Of a stretch of DNA of 64,000 nt, positions 11,842 to 23,596 are shown piece by piece; within the stretch, counting starts at the first letter, position 1; each line of letters begins with the position of its first letter. The stretch is from positions 30,888 through 94,887 of the forward strand of contig ML976734.1 of NCBI GenBank assembly GCA_010015655.1, read 5' to 3'. The translations under genes and the position numbers were made by a program. A model generated the notes under the pieces. That model ran no database searches and was not told the origin of the DNA. It saw nothing but the letters and a program-made list of their open reading frames with translations. This DNA is from Bimuria novae-zelandiae CBS 107.79. Lineage: Eukaryota > Ascomycota > Dothideomycetes > Pleosporales > Didymosphaeriaceae.

Positions 11842-13206
11842 CTGTGGTATATGGCATAAGTAGTGTTAGCGTCGGTTCGCAGGTGGCTCGAGCACCGGCA
11901 TTCGCAAAAGAGCCCTATTACCGCCAAGACATCCTAATACGTAGTAATTTGTATAGAAAACAATGTTGGCGCAGTCAGCGCTTTCTCTCCTGAATGCTCA
12001 CACCTCATTGAATGCTTTCATCTGGTCTTTATGAGTCCTCCATCAACGCCTCAGCATCGCCAAACGCACCATTATCTCACGCGCGATGAACGTATACAGG
12101 TGCAAACACTGGCATCAATTGGGCATACACGTAGTACCATCGCTAGCCACCTTGGTATCACCCTACGCCAGGTTCAGACCTCTCTATCTGGGCCTCTTAC
12201 TCCAAAGAAAAGGAGTGGCAGACCTGCTTTACTCTCCTCAGAGCAAGTAGATGAGCTTATTCTATTTGTACGGCAGAGTCGAACGAATAGGCAGCTCTCA
12301 TGGAGGCGCCTAGCTGCGCACTTCGTCGAACACCACGCATGGACCTGTTCTGAGTGGAGTATACGCCACGCTCTACGCTCTCGAGGATATACACGCCGGA
12401 TCGCCCTTGCTAAACCACCTCTTTCCGAACAAAACAAGGCTACAAGGCTTAGATGGGCAGAAGATCACCTTGGCTGGGGAAAGGGGAGGTGGTGTACAGT
12501 CCTCTGGAGTGATGAGACCTGGGTGACTGGGGGCAGGCATAGGAAAGCCTGGGTGACTCGCCTTCCTGGAGAGTCTCTTGAGGATACCTGCCTAGTTGAT
12601 CAGGTTCGCAAGAAGAGAGGTTGGATGTTTTGGGCTTGCTTTGCGGGGAGGGAGAAAGGTCCATGTATTTTCTGGGAGAAAGAGTGGGGTACCATTAACA
12701 AGGAGGCATACTGTCAGAGGGTAGTACCTCTAGTTGATGGATGGCTGAGGATGAGGCCAGGCCTAGTCTTTATGCATGATGGGGCACCTGCTCATTCTGC
12801 TAGAGAGACTGTTGCAGAGTTGTATGAGCGTGGGGTTTTCCCTATTATGTGGCCTGCATACTCGCCAGATTTGAACCCAATTGAGGCGATCTGGAATGAG
12901 ATGAAACAGTGGATAGAGGTCCATCACCCAGATCTGCCTGCTGGCAAGCAGCGTACATATGATCAACTTCGGGTGATAGTGCAGGAGGCTTGGGAGTCTA
13001 TTTCACCTGAATACCTTGATTCCCTAGTAGATAGTATGAGGGACAGGTGCCAGGCTGTAATTGACGCCAAAGGTGGGCACACAAAGTACTAGAACAATGA
13101 GAATGTTGATAAAATACCTTCCATCTGAAGTAGTACTAGCGTAAAATACGCAATTTCCGGCGTCTCCACCAAGCGGCACTAACACTACTTATGCCATGTA
13201 CCACAG
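11842..13206 (+). mobile_element. Intact Tc1/mariner transposon
   Basis: A 1365-bp element with about 32-bp terminal inverted repeats beginning CTGTGGTA (11842-11873 and 13175-13206, three or four mismatches). It is flanked by TA on both sides (11840-11841 and 13207-13208), the duplication expected for this superfamily. It contains one uninterrupted transposase gene and shows no RIP-like C-to-T bias, unlike nearly every other element in the window. It sits between the divergently transcribed SHP1 and MIM1 genes. Structure suggests recent arrival and possible activity; transcription is not shown. Confidence 0.93.
12031..13092 (+). CDS. Tc1/mariner transposase, DD34E, intact
   Basis: 353 aa, no intron. 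Residues 15-125 form the N-terminal helix-turn-helix DNA-binding region (LTRDERIQVQTLASIGHTRS). The catalytic DDE triad is visible: D161 in LWSDETW, D250 in FMHDGAPAHS and E285 in SPDLNPIEAIWNE, with 34 residues between the last two. All three acidic residues are present, so the enzyme is predicted to be competent to cut and paste its own element. The ATG at 12031 is the first in frame after the left inverted repeat, and the stop lies 114 bp before the right end. Confidence 0.95.
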   Translation: MSPPSTPQHRQTHHYLTRDERIQVQTLASIGHTRSTIASHLGITLRQVQTSLSGPLTPKKRSGRPALLSSEQVDELILFVRQSRTNRQLSWRRLAAHFVEHHAWTCSEWSIRHALRSRGYTRRIALAKPPLSEQNKATRLRWAEDHLGWGKGRWCTVLWSDETWVTGGRHRKAWVTRLPGESLEDTCLVDQVRKKRGWMFWACFAGREKGPCIFWEKEWGTINKEAYCQRVVPLVDGWLRMRPGLVFMHDGAPAHSARETVAELYERGVFPIMWPAYSPDLNPIEAIWNEMKQWIEVHHPDLPAGKQRTYDQLRVIVQEAWESISPEYLDSLVDSMRDRCQAVIDAKGGHTKY

Positions 13207-13208
13207 TA

Positions 13209-13845
13209 GAGCTCGTCACTGGTGGCCCCGGCACCCAAAAGTGCTCAGCAATCAGCAATTCATGTCGCCTTGATCATCCAAGACTGGTTATGAATGCACA
13301 CCCTCTAAAGTCCAAGATCGCTCCCTCTTCATATTCCGCCTCTAGATTGCACATTATTAATCACCTTTGCCAAATGCAAGACATATGTATACCTCCACTA
13401 GATGCTTCAAGTTTGCTGTAGAGATGCCACAAGAATCAACGAAGCAATTTCCATAAGCGGGTAATAATTTTTCTATAGATTAAGATATTAAACAAAACTG
13501 CACAGCTCACAATCTCGCCATATCAAAGACTCAGACTGCTTGCTACAACCTAAATGCCATTCAACTGCATAGCGTGCGGGGATCGCCAAAGCTCCGATGA
13601 GCTTGGCGCGGCTTCCAGAGCCTCAACCACCCACCCACGCCAAACCTCCAACCTCGGGCCCAGCTCACTCGTCCCGCCAGGCCTCACAGGCGGTCGTCCA
13701 CATTCCTTCCACCCTCCGCCAACTTACCCATCTCAGTCTAACTCTCCTCCGCAAAAACCCCCGTCACCTCCCTAACAACCTCACCACCGTCACCACCCCC
13801 CAAAGCCCACCTGGGCACTGAACAACCACGCACAAAGCGCACGAA
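13209..13845. other. Intergenic upstream of MIM1
   Basis: About 640 bp. The last 200 bp are C-rich (CACC/CCTCC tracts), as in many fungal 5' leaders. Overlapping short open frames here are compositional artefacts. No repeat or RNA gene seen. Confidence 0.5.
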
Positions 13846-14377
13846 ATGGCCTCGCCGCAGCCGCATAACCTATCCGAGTCGGGCATAACGATGCCGTCCG
13901 ACAGCGAGAACTACGACGCGAACAACGAGCTCTCGCCTTCGCCGCCGTCAACGTCGTCATCGCCCATGATACTGTACAAGCCGCCGACGCTGTGGGGCCT
14001 GCTAAGAGGTGCGGCCATCAACCTGCTACTCCCTTTTGTCAACGGGCTGATGCTGGGGTTCGGCGAGCTGGTTGCGAATGAGGCGGCGTTCCGGTTAGGC
14101 TGGTCGGGGACGAAGGTACGTCTGCTTTCACTTTTGCATGTTTGGACAAACAGGAGGGAGGGGGACGTGGTCTCCGATATCCTCGTTATAGGCGCTGCAT
14201 ATGCCTTTCAGGCTTCGCCATCTCCATTATATATCTTTTGACTAACGAGCTCAGATCTTCCCCACGCACCGAAGCGACTCCCGCCGCGTCGGCCCCGGCG
14301 TAGAAATGCGCTCCGACCCCATCGAGCGAAGGCGGCGAGACGGCGAGGAGCTGGACATGTACACATCGCTGGAGTAG
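13846..14377 (+). CDS. MIM1: Mitochondrial outer-membrane import factor Mim1/Tom13
   Basis: Exon 1 is 13846-14115, the intron 14116-14254 starts GTACGT, has ACTAAC about 10 bp before the TCAG acceptor, and exon 2 is 14255-14377; the product is 130 aa. A polar Ser/Pro-rich N-terminus precedes one transmembrane helix with the Mim1 signature AAINLLLPFVNGLMLGFGEL (about residues 57-76). In yeast Mim1 inserts helical proteins such as Tom20 and Tom70 into the outer membrane and helps assemble the TOM complex. The short basic C-terminal tail is encoded by exon 2. Confidence 0.9.
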
Positions 14378-14797
14378 CCACGCTACCCATCCTTCCCCTA
14401 TCAAAACCATCCAAAATCGACGGACGCTACGTCACAAAAACCCTGCCATATGTAGGCATCTGTATAACTGTACATAGAGCGCGCCCATGGAAAACATGCG
14501 CTCGGAGCATTGGAGGCGTTAGCAATGTAAAAAGGAATCGGGCTTCCCACAATCTGCCTGTTCAACCGCATCATGCTTGGATGAGAATTCGATCGGGCGA
14601 TCGGGCGAGCCGTCATTATGCACAGCGATCAATATAATACAACCAAGTCCCGTGGTTACAATGCAAGAACCCTCCCCATGGCCCTGTCTTGATCTACCGA
14701 CCATCTGTTAACACAAGAATCGAAGCCCATCCATCTATCATACAGCTACGCTATCCTCACAAACAAATCCATTGCCCAACTCTTACACATACACCCT
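14378..14797. other. Intergenic between convergent MIM1 and OXA1
   Basis: About 420 bp of shared 3' flank. Nothing recognisable beyond short chance open frames. Confidence 0.5.
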
Positions 14798-16635
14798 CTA
14801 CTGCCCCTTCAAGCTCCGGTTCCTCTCTTTCTCATACTTGGCCAACGCTTGCTTCTGTTTCAACCTCGCATCCTGCCTCCTCTTCACCCCCGGGTCCCGA
14901 GGATCTTGCCACTTCTCGATTTTCTTGCCTAGATCTTTGGGCGCAGCCTTGAGTCGTTCCCACGCGCTTTTCGGTGCCTCTGCCTTCACCTCCGGCTCCG
15001 GCACTTTTAAGTGCGCTGGCAGCCGAGCCCCGCTCTTCAGATTGACGCTGCTAGCGAAGGTTCTCGTTTTGGGAGCCGGCGCATTGGGTTTCTGATATCG
15101 CATCTTGCCGTGCGTGTCCTTGACCTGAGAGAGCTCAACGTCGCCGGCGAGAATCTTGGAGTAGAGCTTGTTGGACTCGGGGGACGGGAGGAGTCGGATG
15201 CGGAGGAAGCGACGGACCGATTCCATTTTGAGGAGTCGGGCAGTGACGTAGCCCGTCATACCCGTGGTGAGGAAGTAGAGCTGGACGGCAGCGGGTTGCC
15301 ACGACGTCATCATGGTCATCATGGCGGGGAAGATCATTATGACATTCTTTTGCATGCTAGTCTGGGCCGTTTGGTCTTGCAGGCCAGTCTCACCTCCTTT
15401 CTGCAGGGTGACTGTTAGTAACGATTCCATGGAGCTGGATTGAGGAGGAAGCACGTACTTTGAGTGTCATGTAGAGTATGCCCCCTGTGGCTAGAGGGAG
15501 GATGTAATACGGGTCCGCAACCGTGAGGTCGGTGAACCACGCCCAACCATCGGTGCTCAATCCCGGAGCGGGCAGCGAACTAATACCTCGTAGAGTGCGC
15601 CACGCACCATATCCAAATACAGCCTGGGCGACTCCCGTACCGAATGTTTTGAAGAGATCTGCGCCAACGTCCTTCATGATACCCTGTTGTTTCATCTTCA
15701 GCATTTGTACCCGGTCGTCATCACCTTGCCTCTTCGCGTCTTCCATCTGATCCTGTAGAGGCTGAAGGAGCGGCTTCATGGCCACCATCTTCGCGTTGGC
15801 GTCGGAGCCCATTCTCTGAAAAGTGAAGAACAGGCCAACGCGCAGAATAATTCCCGAGGCTACGATGGATGCTGCCCAGCCGAGTTCACCATTTACATAG
15901 ACCAATTCGAGGATGCTCTCGAAAAAGGCAGATGGACCCCAGCCATAGTCCATGCCCAAATCCTTCAGATTTCCCCAGTACGAGATCGGCACGGAAGGGT
16001 CTATGAAAGACGGATCCGCAGGTGGCGCGTCAGCCACTTTCTCAAGCAGGTCCTCAATTGACGTGCCATCATTCAGCGAGTGAGACGAGTTTGCGGTGGC
16101 TCCGGCGGGTTGTTCAATACCAGCAGGCTGGAGCTCGGGTGTAGCTGTGGTCACAACAGGTTCGGCGGTGGGTTCGGGGACGAGTTCAGGCGTGGGCTCG
16201 GGGGACGTGGTATTCGCAGGGGTATTGGATTTGCCCCAGGACCATGGCACGTACCAGGAGCCGTGTCGGACGGCGGAAGAGGAAAGCGCGGCCTTCGTTG
16301 TCGAGTTTGCGCCGGCGCGCCAGTTTGTGGCTCGGAGGGAGTTCGTTCGACATGACGGTGCGGAGAAGGTTGACGTTCTGGGTACCGAAGAGAACTGAGG
16401 AGTAGCATGGTTAGCAGAGTCCCGTCTCAGCAGCAGATCAGGCTTGTCAAACAAGTGTATGTCAAGGAGGGAAGGTGCGAGTGGTAGGCTTCATGTGCGG
16501 AGAAGGAGCGTTGTATTTATTGGACAGGAAAGACGGATCGCGCACCTTTCTCGACGTGGCGGACCGCAAAGCAGAAGTTTGGCGGGCGGCCAAGGAGCTC
16601 AATTGCCGGGGCGGCAACCCTCGACTAGGAATCAT
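14798..16635 (-). CDS. OXA1: Mitochondrial inner-membrane insertase Oxa1 (YidC/Oxa1 family)
   Basis: Exons 16635-16546, 16394-15459 and 15400-14798; introns of 151 bp (GTGCGC..CTCAG with a GCTAAC branch) and 58 bp (GTACGT..TGCAG with TACTAAC). Total about 542 aa; an in-frame Met at 16662 would add nine residues. Exon 1 is a classic presequence rich in Arg/Ser/Ala with no acidic residue. The YidC/Oxa1 core starts near YWGNLKDLGMDYGWGPSAFF, then the first transmembrane segment (GWAASIVASGIILRVGLFF), a charged matrix loop (MKPLLQPLQDQMEDAKRQGD), and later segments across the exon 2/3 joint. The lysine/arginine-rich C-terminal tail fits the ribosome-binding matrix domain that inserts nascent mitochondrial proteins. 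Confidence 0.95.
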
Positions 16636-16662
16636 GCTGAGTTGTCGTCGGATCATTCTCAT

Positions 16663-17338
16663 TGACGAAGCTCAAAACTTTGGAAACATGTCGCGCCAAG
16701 GGCCGCTATGACCATGTCCGCGGCTTCCCCACAGCGCCGGCTTCTTGCGCCGCACTTCAGTAGAAGCTTCACTCAAAGACGCGCGCATTTGATTTATTCA
16801 ATGTCCATTGATCCTCTATTATCGATAGGCCCGAACCCACATATCCGTTTCTACAGCTCGTAAAGTCCCTGTGAATACACAATACCTCGTGGCCACTCCG
16901 ACCATAACAAAACCTGTCCTGTGTACATAATTCAGAAACATCTGCCGAGCGGTACAATAGAAGTACAAGATAAAACAGCAGCCTGCGTCACCGCCGAAGC
17001 AGGCGACTTGCAGGGCCGGCCGAGAAGAAACGAGAAGAAAACCAACACGGGGCCGAGCATGCTATACATGACAGCAGTCGCCGTCCATGATGGATGGATA
17101 GAAACTAACATCGTACCGGGTCGTAATTTTGGGGTATCTAATCCGATACCGGGCCTTCGGATGCCGTCAACGCCAGCTTAGCATGCAAGAAAGTGAAAAC
17201 AGAAACCGCATAGATCCTCAGACCTGACTCCGTTGTGTGATGTCGTAGTGTGTGAGCCTTGTGCGTCCAATGTAGTGAATGGTACGACCGGAGTCGCACG
17301 GGTCGATAGGGGGTGGAGAGTCGTCGTCACATGAACAC
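16663..17338. other. Intergenic between OXA1 and KDM5
   Basis: About 680 bp: OXA1 promoter side and KDM5 3' side. No gene, repeat or RNA gene recognised. Confidence 0.5.
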
Positions 17339-20300
17339 CTACTCCATGTATCCGTTGCCTTCTTCCGTCATCGCGAGCGCCTCTTCTGCCTGACCACCGC
17401 CAGTCTCCATCATTTCGCCAAACATTTCTTGTCCGCTGCCCGAGCTTTTGAAAACATCCTGCATTGGGCTCGTGTGCCCGGCACCCGTGTTCTCGAAGAG
17501 CCCAGGGTCGATGGGCGCGATGGAAGATCCGAAGTTCATAGGAGCATTCGTCCCAAACGTGGGGGAATTGTTGAAACCACTCGTGACTGGATGAGAGTTG
17601 AAATAGTCGTTCTCGCCAAAACTGCGGCTCACCGTAGGCGGTTCACCGGGCGGTGTGTGCGATTGCTCGGAAGCCGACGAAACATCTGGCCTGGTAGGTT
17701 CCAGCGATTTGCGCTTGACCTGTTGGGTATTCTTCGGTCTCATATGGGGAGGCAGATCTTCGGGGTTTGTTATACCTAGTTGCGTCATAAGCTTCTGCTG
17801 CTTCGTGGGTCGCGGTTTCCGCGTAGAAAGTGAGACGCTGAGAATAGGGGGTGGATTAGGAGCAACTGGGGCCCATTTGTGTAGCTCTTGACGGAAGAAG
17901 TTGATCTCGTCGGAGAGAAGAATCTCAGCGCCCTCAAGCTTCCGAAGGTAGAATCGTTGGGTTGTGAGCTCCTCCGGGCTAGACATGACAGGGTTGATGT
18001 ATTGAGCAACGTAGTCTCGGAACTGGGTGCCATGAAAGGTGAGTGAATCCAAAGTTTCTTCCTCTTCAGGCTGGAACGGGAGAGATGGTATCTCTTCCTG
18101 CCACGTCTGCAACTCTTCAAGCTTGGGCCTAGTGGCATCCCGGGGAATCCGAACACGATAGTCGCAGATGGGACAGGTGTACTTGTCTTCTTCTTTGAGT
18201 TTACCTCGAGCGAGCTTGAGGCATTTGCTGTGATACCTGCAAATGTTAGTCATGGACAGTAGTTGGGCATATGCCAAACTCACCATTCATGGCAGAGATC
18301 GCATTCAATCATGATCCCCGCCTCCGGTTTCCGGCAAATGCAAAAGACGTCGCGGCTCGATCCGGATCCATCCACATTCTCCTCATCTTCCTCGGGTGTG
18401 TTCGCCCGCGAAGAAGGCTCAACGGGCATACGGGGTTGATCTGACAAGTCAAAACAAGAGATGTTCCGCTCGTCGACTTGCTTCATGTGGGCGTGCAGAA
18501 TGTGCAATGGTGCGTTTGCTTTACCGAAAAGCTTCTTTCCGCGTCGCATCCAATCCTCATGGCGCTTTTGCTCCCTCTCGAGATCGAGTGTACCAGTGGG
18601 CTTGCTGTTGAGCGCGCTCAGAGCCTCAACCGCGTTCTTCACTTCTAGATACTTTGGTCGTTGGCGGAAATCGGGATTCTTGCTTCGTTCATACAAAGAA
18701 AGGATAAGCTCTTGAGCATCGCGCTGCTTCTTTAAGATTGCGTCAACGGCGGAAAGGGTGGCCGGTACAACGGGTATCGAAGTGGCTTGCTTAGACAGTG
18801 CGTCGAGCTGCTGATAGTGAACGTTTTCCACGGACATGAGCTCCTTCGCCTTCGCCTCCCATAATTCACCTTGGATTTTCTTGTCTTGCAGAAAATGCAC
18901 TTCAGGGTGGTTCTCAGGGATACCAAGCTCAATACCCTGATCAATGAGGAGGCTGACATCGTCCAGAGTCGGTGCTTTCTGTCGACAGTCGTCGACCGTT
19001 TTCAACCACTTGAGCTGCGCAACCACTTTCTCCAGCGAGTCAAGTTCGGGTAAGTCGACATTGAAACTTTTGCCTTCCTCCAGGAGTTCGTCGAGTCTGG
19101 CAATGCTCTGTTGGCCTGGCCTATCCCGCAATGCCGCTCGAGCTTTATCCTGGAATTCGGTAATGCTTTCAAAACGTTCACGTAGCGCTGTGACCTCTGG
19201 ACTATCGAAACATAAATTGTTTGCTGTCGCAAGAAGATTTTGTATGTTGTCGACATTGCGATATTCACGCTCTTTCTCGTCAACTTCAGCAGTGGCTGCT
19301 TTTCCACGACCCCGACCCCGGCCTTCATTCTTGCGCCGAGCTTGTTGCTTTCGTGTAGTGTAACCTAGCGCTTCTTCAGCAACCTCCGAGCACTTCTCGA
19401 CGAATTCTTTCAGGTCTGAGAGGCCATTCAACTCCCAATCGATGCGTTCCCCTTCATGAAGTAGCGTGCGTAGGGACTTCAATTGAGGTTTTGGTCCTTC
19501 GTCGAGAAGAGCTTCCAGCCTAGCTTCCCAAGCTTCAGGCAGACCTGCCTTATCGACGACCCTCTGGACTGTAGCGTCCAAAACATCATCCGGCATACGG
19601 TAGATCAAGATGTGTTCGCCTCGAGCGCCTAGGTAGCGTTCACCTTCCAAGCTTCCCTGACAGCATTCATACCATCCTCCGTGACGCAAGCATAAAACCT
19701 TTTTGGAATTCGTGCAATAGAAGCGTGAAAGATAGCCATATGATTTGCAGAAGGCGCAAATTAGTTCGTCTTCATGCACATCGGTATCGTTGATCTCGAT
19801 CTCAATATCGCATTGTCCATCACCTTCTCCGCTTCCATCAATTCTACACCTCTGTCCGTGAAAGACTTTGTGCTTATCGGCGAACTCTGCTCGGATCTTG
19901 GCTTCGTGTTCCCGCATGCGCTCAAGCGCTGGTGCTAACCATTTAGCAGTCTTAATAGTTGTATCTTTTCGAGATGCCGCTGCGATAAGAAGCTCATCGT
20001 GTGAGAAGCAAGGCTGGCGGCGGTAGTCCTGGAGACGCTGAACGCCACGCTCACCGAAGGGCTCCCAGTCGGGAGGCGCAAAGTTAACGGCCTCGTTGAA
20101 ATTGAAACCATGATTGAAACCAGCATGGTAGGCTTGCGGGAACGTGATGACAAATTCACCAGCGCGCTGATCCAAGGCAAACACCCTTACCCCAGCCTTT
20201 TTCAATTGCTCGGGTGTCAACAACGTGACCAGTTGGAACAGAAGGTCGGGCTGAGACTCAAAGAGTTCAGGTACAGCATCGCGCATTGCTTGTTCAAATT

Positions 20301-22592
20301 TGTCCGTATCTTCGGCGGGAATTCCGTACCAAGTCTTCGTGGCGCCAAAGTGTTGGTAATTGGCTGAATATGTGAAGTGGTCTTCGTTGTGCCAACAGAA
20401 GGTCGAGAAAACCATACCGACATAGAGCCACGGCACCGTCATCCCCGATACGTCGGACTTGATGTGTCGGAATAGCGACTCTGAATTGTAAGGCATAATG
20501 TTCAAGTTCCAGGGGTCCGTCGCATACGGCTCGCGGGGGTTGCGCTCGATGGTAGGGAACCCACTTCCGTGCGTCGTAGAATGCACATCGGCGCCGTACT
20601 CTACCTCGACGGTCTCGGTGATGCTCTCAACGAGTCTCCAGAACTCATGCTCTATGTCGTCCTCACTGATAGGCTTCGCAGCACCCGTGAGAGGGTCAAA
20701 TGGCATCTTGTTCGCAAAGTGGGCTTGCTTGAAGAGGTGCGCACGCTCCTGAAATTGCCGTAGAGAGTAGGTTCCACCTTCTTCGAAACCGAACTCGCCT
20801 GTACCGACCAAACATTTGGGACAGTGCCAGTCGTACTCTGGAATACCCTTGATCGGTGGATCGAGACAGTAGCCGTGGTAGCCGGCGTCGCAGCTGTCGC
20901 AGAGTAGAATATTCGAAGGGTCGCTCTCGGTACCGCATGTTTCGCATCGCTGATCAACGGATGAGAATACTTCTAGAATTTCAGGAGCTGAATTGACACT
21001 TACGTCTCCTGGGCGTTCGTCGGGAGCACGAACGCGCTGGTGCAATGTTCGCCCACCACTCGGTGTTGACTGCCGAGGTTGGGTCATGTGAGACCCTGCC
21101 ACAGTTGGCGCCGCATCTGCAAGTCTTGCTGTTAGCCGGGATTGCTCGCCAATGAGAGATACAGCGACCAATCAGCCGCGCTGAGATCCAACCAGGATTG
21201 TGCTACCGGACAACCCTGTCTCAAATCTGCAGCTGGCTGCAGGTGACGGATGCGCTTACCTTTCTTCAAACGTTTGCTTCGTCGGCCATTTGCCGGGTCG
21301 GCCTCGTCAGTCATGCCACCCTCTGTGTCCTGGGAGAGAGTTCGCTTAAGATGAGAAAACGCCTGCCCGTTGGAGAGCGGAGTCAGACCAACGGCTGACG
21401 GTCGCAAATCCGGTGTATTGTGCGCTGACAGCATGGGGCTGCCATTCCGTAATGGTGTGGAAGCGTGAGAATCGCCATTGCTGTGGGCGTAGCCATTGTG
21501 CGCATTGACGGTGGAGTGTCCATTTGGCGTGGGAGCTGGCGTGGCTACCGGAGCTGGTTGTGGCGATTGCGCATTCACAGCTGTGAAGCCTCCTGCATTG
21601 ACGGCAGTGAACCCAGACGATACGGCGGGTCGAGGTAGCTCTGCGGGAGGCGGTGTCGGCGCAGCCTCCGCATGTAATGAGGCGTTGAGCGCGACCGTCG
21701 CCCACATAGCCGGGGAGTCGACGGAGTTGCCGTTCGGCGTGCCATGCGCAGACTTTTTCAAGGGCGACGGTGCGGGCGAAGGAGTATAAGGACCTCCATT
21801 CTCGTGCTCCAGCATCTGCTGCACGCCAGGCTTGACCACTCTTAGATACTCTTCGTACGGATGGAGCCACTTTTGATACGAGTTCTTCAACGAGGTAGAT
21901 AGAGAAGACATGATTTTGCCGCTGTAGCCGAGGTCTCGTCCAATCTCTGCCCACTTCTTCTGCTTGCAAACACGCTCGAAGCCACCTCGTGTCTCCACGG
22001 CTTTCTTGAGCTTGTAAAGATCCAGCGGTCTCTTATCCACACTAGGGAAACGAGTAAGGCTGTTGCCATGCTGCTTGTGGAACTTGGCTAGCTGATCCAG
22101 ATAATTCAAATTTGCACGAGTACCTCCTTCGACGGAGTTGAGTTCCTGCCGGCGGGTGCGGAAATGAAAGCGCTCAGTGTCGATGGCAAAGGGCGGGGTC
22201 CAAGAGTCGGGCGGGACTATCTTGGCGATGCCGTATTGCTGTGCCTCCTCACGAATCGAAGCAATGTAAACTAAAGGGTCCTTGAACTCCTCAGCGGTTG
22301 GTCTATACGTGGGTGCTTCCTGCAGTCCGAACATGCGATTGGGCTTGGGCGGCGGGTTGCTCGGCGCTCCCTGCCCTCTGCGCTCCACTGTCGAAAGATC
22401 CAATGCCTGGGCCTTGTGTGCGCTGAGCGGTATCCCATTGATGCCGGCAGGCGGTGCGCCGCTCGCTGGAGCAAGTGGCATACTCCCCATCCTCGTTTTT
22501 GGAGCGGCAGGTGCCCCGTTTGCCCCCGCGACTCGAAAGGTAGTCACGGTGCCGCCCATGGACGGGCCGCTGGGGGGCAGGAGATCGACCAT
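17339..22592 (-). CDS. KDM5: KDM5/JARID1-type histone H3K4 demethylase (JmjN-ARID-PHD-JmjC-C5HC2-PLU1-PHD)
   Basis: Exons 22592-21260, 21116-18284 and 18236-17339; introns 143 bp (GTAAGC..TGCAG) and 47 bp (GTGAGT..TGCAG). About 1687 aa. Domains in order: JmjN (~94-135), ARID (~160-250), PHD1 (~502-547, CETCGTESDPSNILLCDSC), JmjC with the Fe(II) triad H687/E689 in CWHNEDHF and H775 in AYHAGFNHGF, C5HC2 zinc finger (~898-950), PLU-1 helical region, and PHD2 (~1369-1414) split by intron 2. All iron ligands are present, so demethylation of H3K4me3/me2 with 2-oxoglutarate is expected. The frame is open a little upstream (GTG at 22631), but 22592 is the first ATG. It is likely the orthologue of Aspergillus KdmB and fission yeast Lid2. 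Confidence 0.95.
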
Positions 22593-23596
22593 GCCGCCGC
22601 TGCTGCACCCAGCGTTGCCCTCGGTCTGCACTGATCCCAGACTTGTAACGGTAGTGGTAGCGCGATTGCTCAGTGTCGCATTCGTGTGCGTAGACTGGAC
22701 TGGTGCCTATGATAGTGTCATAAAACGAAGGTGTCGCAGGACGGCTGCTCGGATGGTGTACGGAAGCGAGCCAGTTGCACACACGACGAGCGAGTGAAAA
22801 TTTATATCATGTGGTGCAGTCGCATGCGTGAGGTGAGGTTGCGGGCGGCAGCGTATAACTGGGACTGGTCGACGTCGGGGGAGGTGTGAGAGTCTTGATG
22901 GACTGATGGGGGAAGCGCGAGTTGGACGTTCCTTCTGGCACGGTAGGCTAACCCCCTAATCGAACCGCCGATTCCAAGGCTGCACCAAAAGCATACTGAG
23001 CAAACAAAGAAAACCAAATTGATATTCACCGAGCGCAGCAATATACCATACTACTTGCTTACATGGTTCAATTCTGTGTTACTCGCACTCGGAGACGAGG
23101 CGTCGGCACACGCCTGTACATGGGCGATATCAGACGCGGCCAGTCGCATAAGGCCTGAAACAAAGAGAGAAGAGGCGAACTTTTAGTCCCGAGTTTTCTT
23201 GCCTCAACGCCCACTTTCACCAGTTAAGCTACACTGAATGGTAATCGTGCGCAGTTCGCCTTGCATGAGAAAACAATATGACTATCAGCCCATAAAGCAA
23301 TGCGCCTGCACGAAAGCAGCAGGTGTCATCGCCGCTGCACACTGCGGACATGACCGTATCAAGACGCACCTAGCCTGTGTATTTTGTGTACCTCAATATC
23401 AAAAGGCGGGCCGCGCCAATATTCTCGTCATGCGGCAGAGTTGACGTTGGCTGCTTGCAAGCAAGGGTCGACCACGGAACGTGAGGTTCCCAACCAATCG
23501 CGCTTCAGCCCTGCAAGCCTCTCGATTTCCTTGTGTTATTATGTCCGTAGCTCGAACGCGACCGTACCATATCTCAGCTCGTGATAGCAGGTGAAG
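22593..23596. other. Divergent promoter region between KDM5 and SLX1
   Basis: About 1 kb shared by two divergent genes. It probably holds both 5' leaders. No repeat, tRNA or extra conserved coding segment is visible. Confidence 0.5.
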
